A stretch of 12,949 bases of DNA, taken from Solirubrobacterales bacterium. GTDB taxonomy: Bacteria; Actinomycetota; Thermoleophilia; Solirubrobacterales; Solirubrobacteraceae. The position numbers and the translations under genes are program-made. The notes below the pieces were generated by a model. It was not told the DNA's origin. It did not search any database and saw only the letters and a program-made list of their open reading frames with translations. Numbering within the stretch: position 1 is the first letter of the stretch; each line of letters starts with the position of its first letter. Below are positions 12,754-12,949 of this stretch, piece after piece. The stretch spans positions 1 through 12,949 of the forward strand of contig PMKB01000058.1 in assembly GCA_003157595.1 (NCBI GenBank). Reading direction: 5' to 3'.

Positions 12754-12949
12754 CACGCGAGCCGATCGAAGCGGGCAGCCTGCGCGCCCGCGGGCTGCTC
12801 GCGCGCGACCTGCTGCGCGGCGACCTCGACGGGCTCGAGCTGGAGCGCCACGTCGAGCAGTCGCTGCTGCTGACCACGCTGGACAAGGCGGTCGCCTGGG
12901 GGCGCTCGAACTCGATCTACCCGGCGACCTTCGGCCTCGCCTGCTGCGC
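12744..12949 (+). CDS. nuoB: NADH-quinone oxidoreductase subunit B, N-terminal part
   Basis: Only 68 codons are present; the gene runs off the window end. The segment [27 protein letters not shown] is the conserved start of NuoB. Cys67-Cys68 are the tandem cysteines that help bind the [4Fe-4S] cluster N2, the last electron carrier before quinone. The first ~40 residues ([20 protein letters not shown]...) are longer and more charged than the short N-terminus of many NuoB proteins. The ATG at 12744 lies inside the last codons of nuoA. The GGGGGG about 7 nt upstream may be the ribosome binding site. Confidence 0.95.
   Translation, partial: MALTREPIEAGSLRARGLLARDLLRGDLDGLELERHVEQSLLLTTLDKAVAWGRSNSIYPATFGLACC

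Overview
The window is very GC-rich DNA with dense, strongly GC-biased codons and frequent GTG starts. It carries OmpR-type two-component genes, a lipoprotein cytochrome c and a nuoA-nuoB operon start. This suggests a high-GC actinobacterium; a Thermoleophilia/Solirubrobacterales-like lineage is my inference from the gene mix and protein style, not something the sequence proves.

Layout. (1) 1-4316, plus strand: a molybdenum hydroxylase operon of the xanthine dehydrogenase/CO dehydrogenase family. It holds the end of the FAD subunit, the 2Fe-2S subunit, the molybdopterin subunit, a CoxG-like SRPBCC protein overlapping the large subunit by ATGA, and a GntR/FadR-type repressor starting one base after coxG stops. 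The large-subunit active-site loop is not the CO dehydrogenase loop, so the substrate is probably an organic compound rather than CO. (2) 4502-5866, plus: a secreted or anchored GH79-like glycosidase. (3) 5905-7140, minus: a membrane-anchored extracytoplasmic protein made of two ~190-residue copies of a Cache-like module with no output domain. (4) 7141-7620: a regulatory intergenic region with a long perfect inverted repeat and a PhoP-type direct repeat. (5) 7621-9832, plus: an OmpR-type response regulator and a sensor histidine kinase. (6) A strong hairpin at 9870-9892 lies between the convergent kinase and serS genes. (7) 9900-12308, minus, read right to left: a four-helix membrane protein, a lipoprotein cytochrome c and seryl-tRNA synthetase. 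(8) 12397-end, plus: nuoA and the start of nuoB (respiratory complex I).

The most unusual points are these. serS has no ATG, GTG or TTG that gives a full-length enzyme, but has a good GGAGG ribosome binding site 5 nt before an ATT exactly where the family's first Met belongs. The duplicated orphan sensor-like protein is divergent from the two-component genes. The response regulator promoter has a TCACAGC-type direct repeat beside an apparently leaderless start. Several other genes (nuoA, the Cache-like gene, the cytochrome) also have a -10-like hexamer 8-10 nt before the start codon, suggesting leaderless or nearly leaderless mRNAs. I saw no CRISPR array, transposase, tRNA, rRNA or phage gene. 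Most of the window is ordinary chromosomal content.
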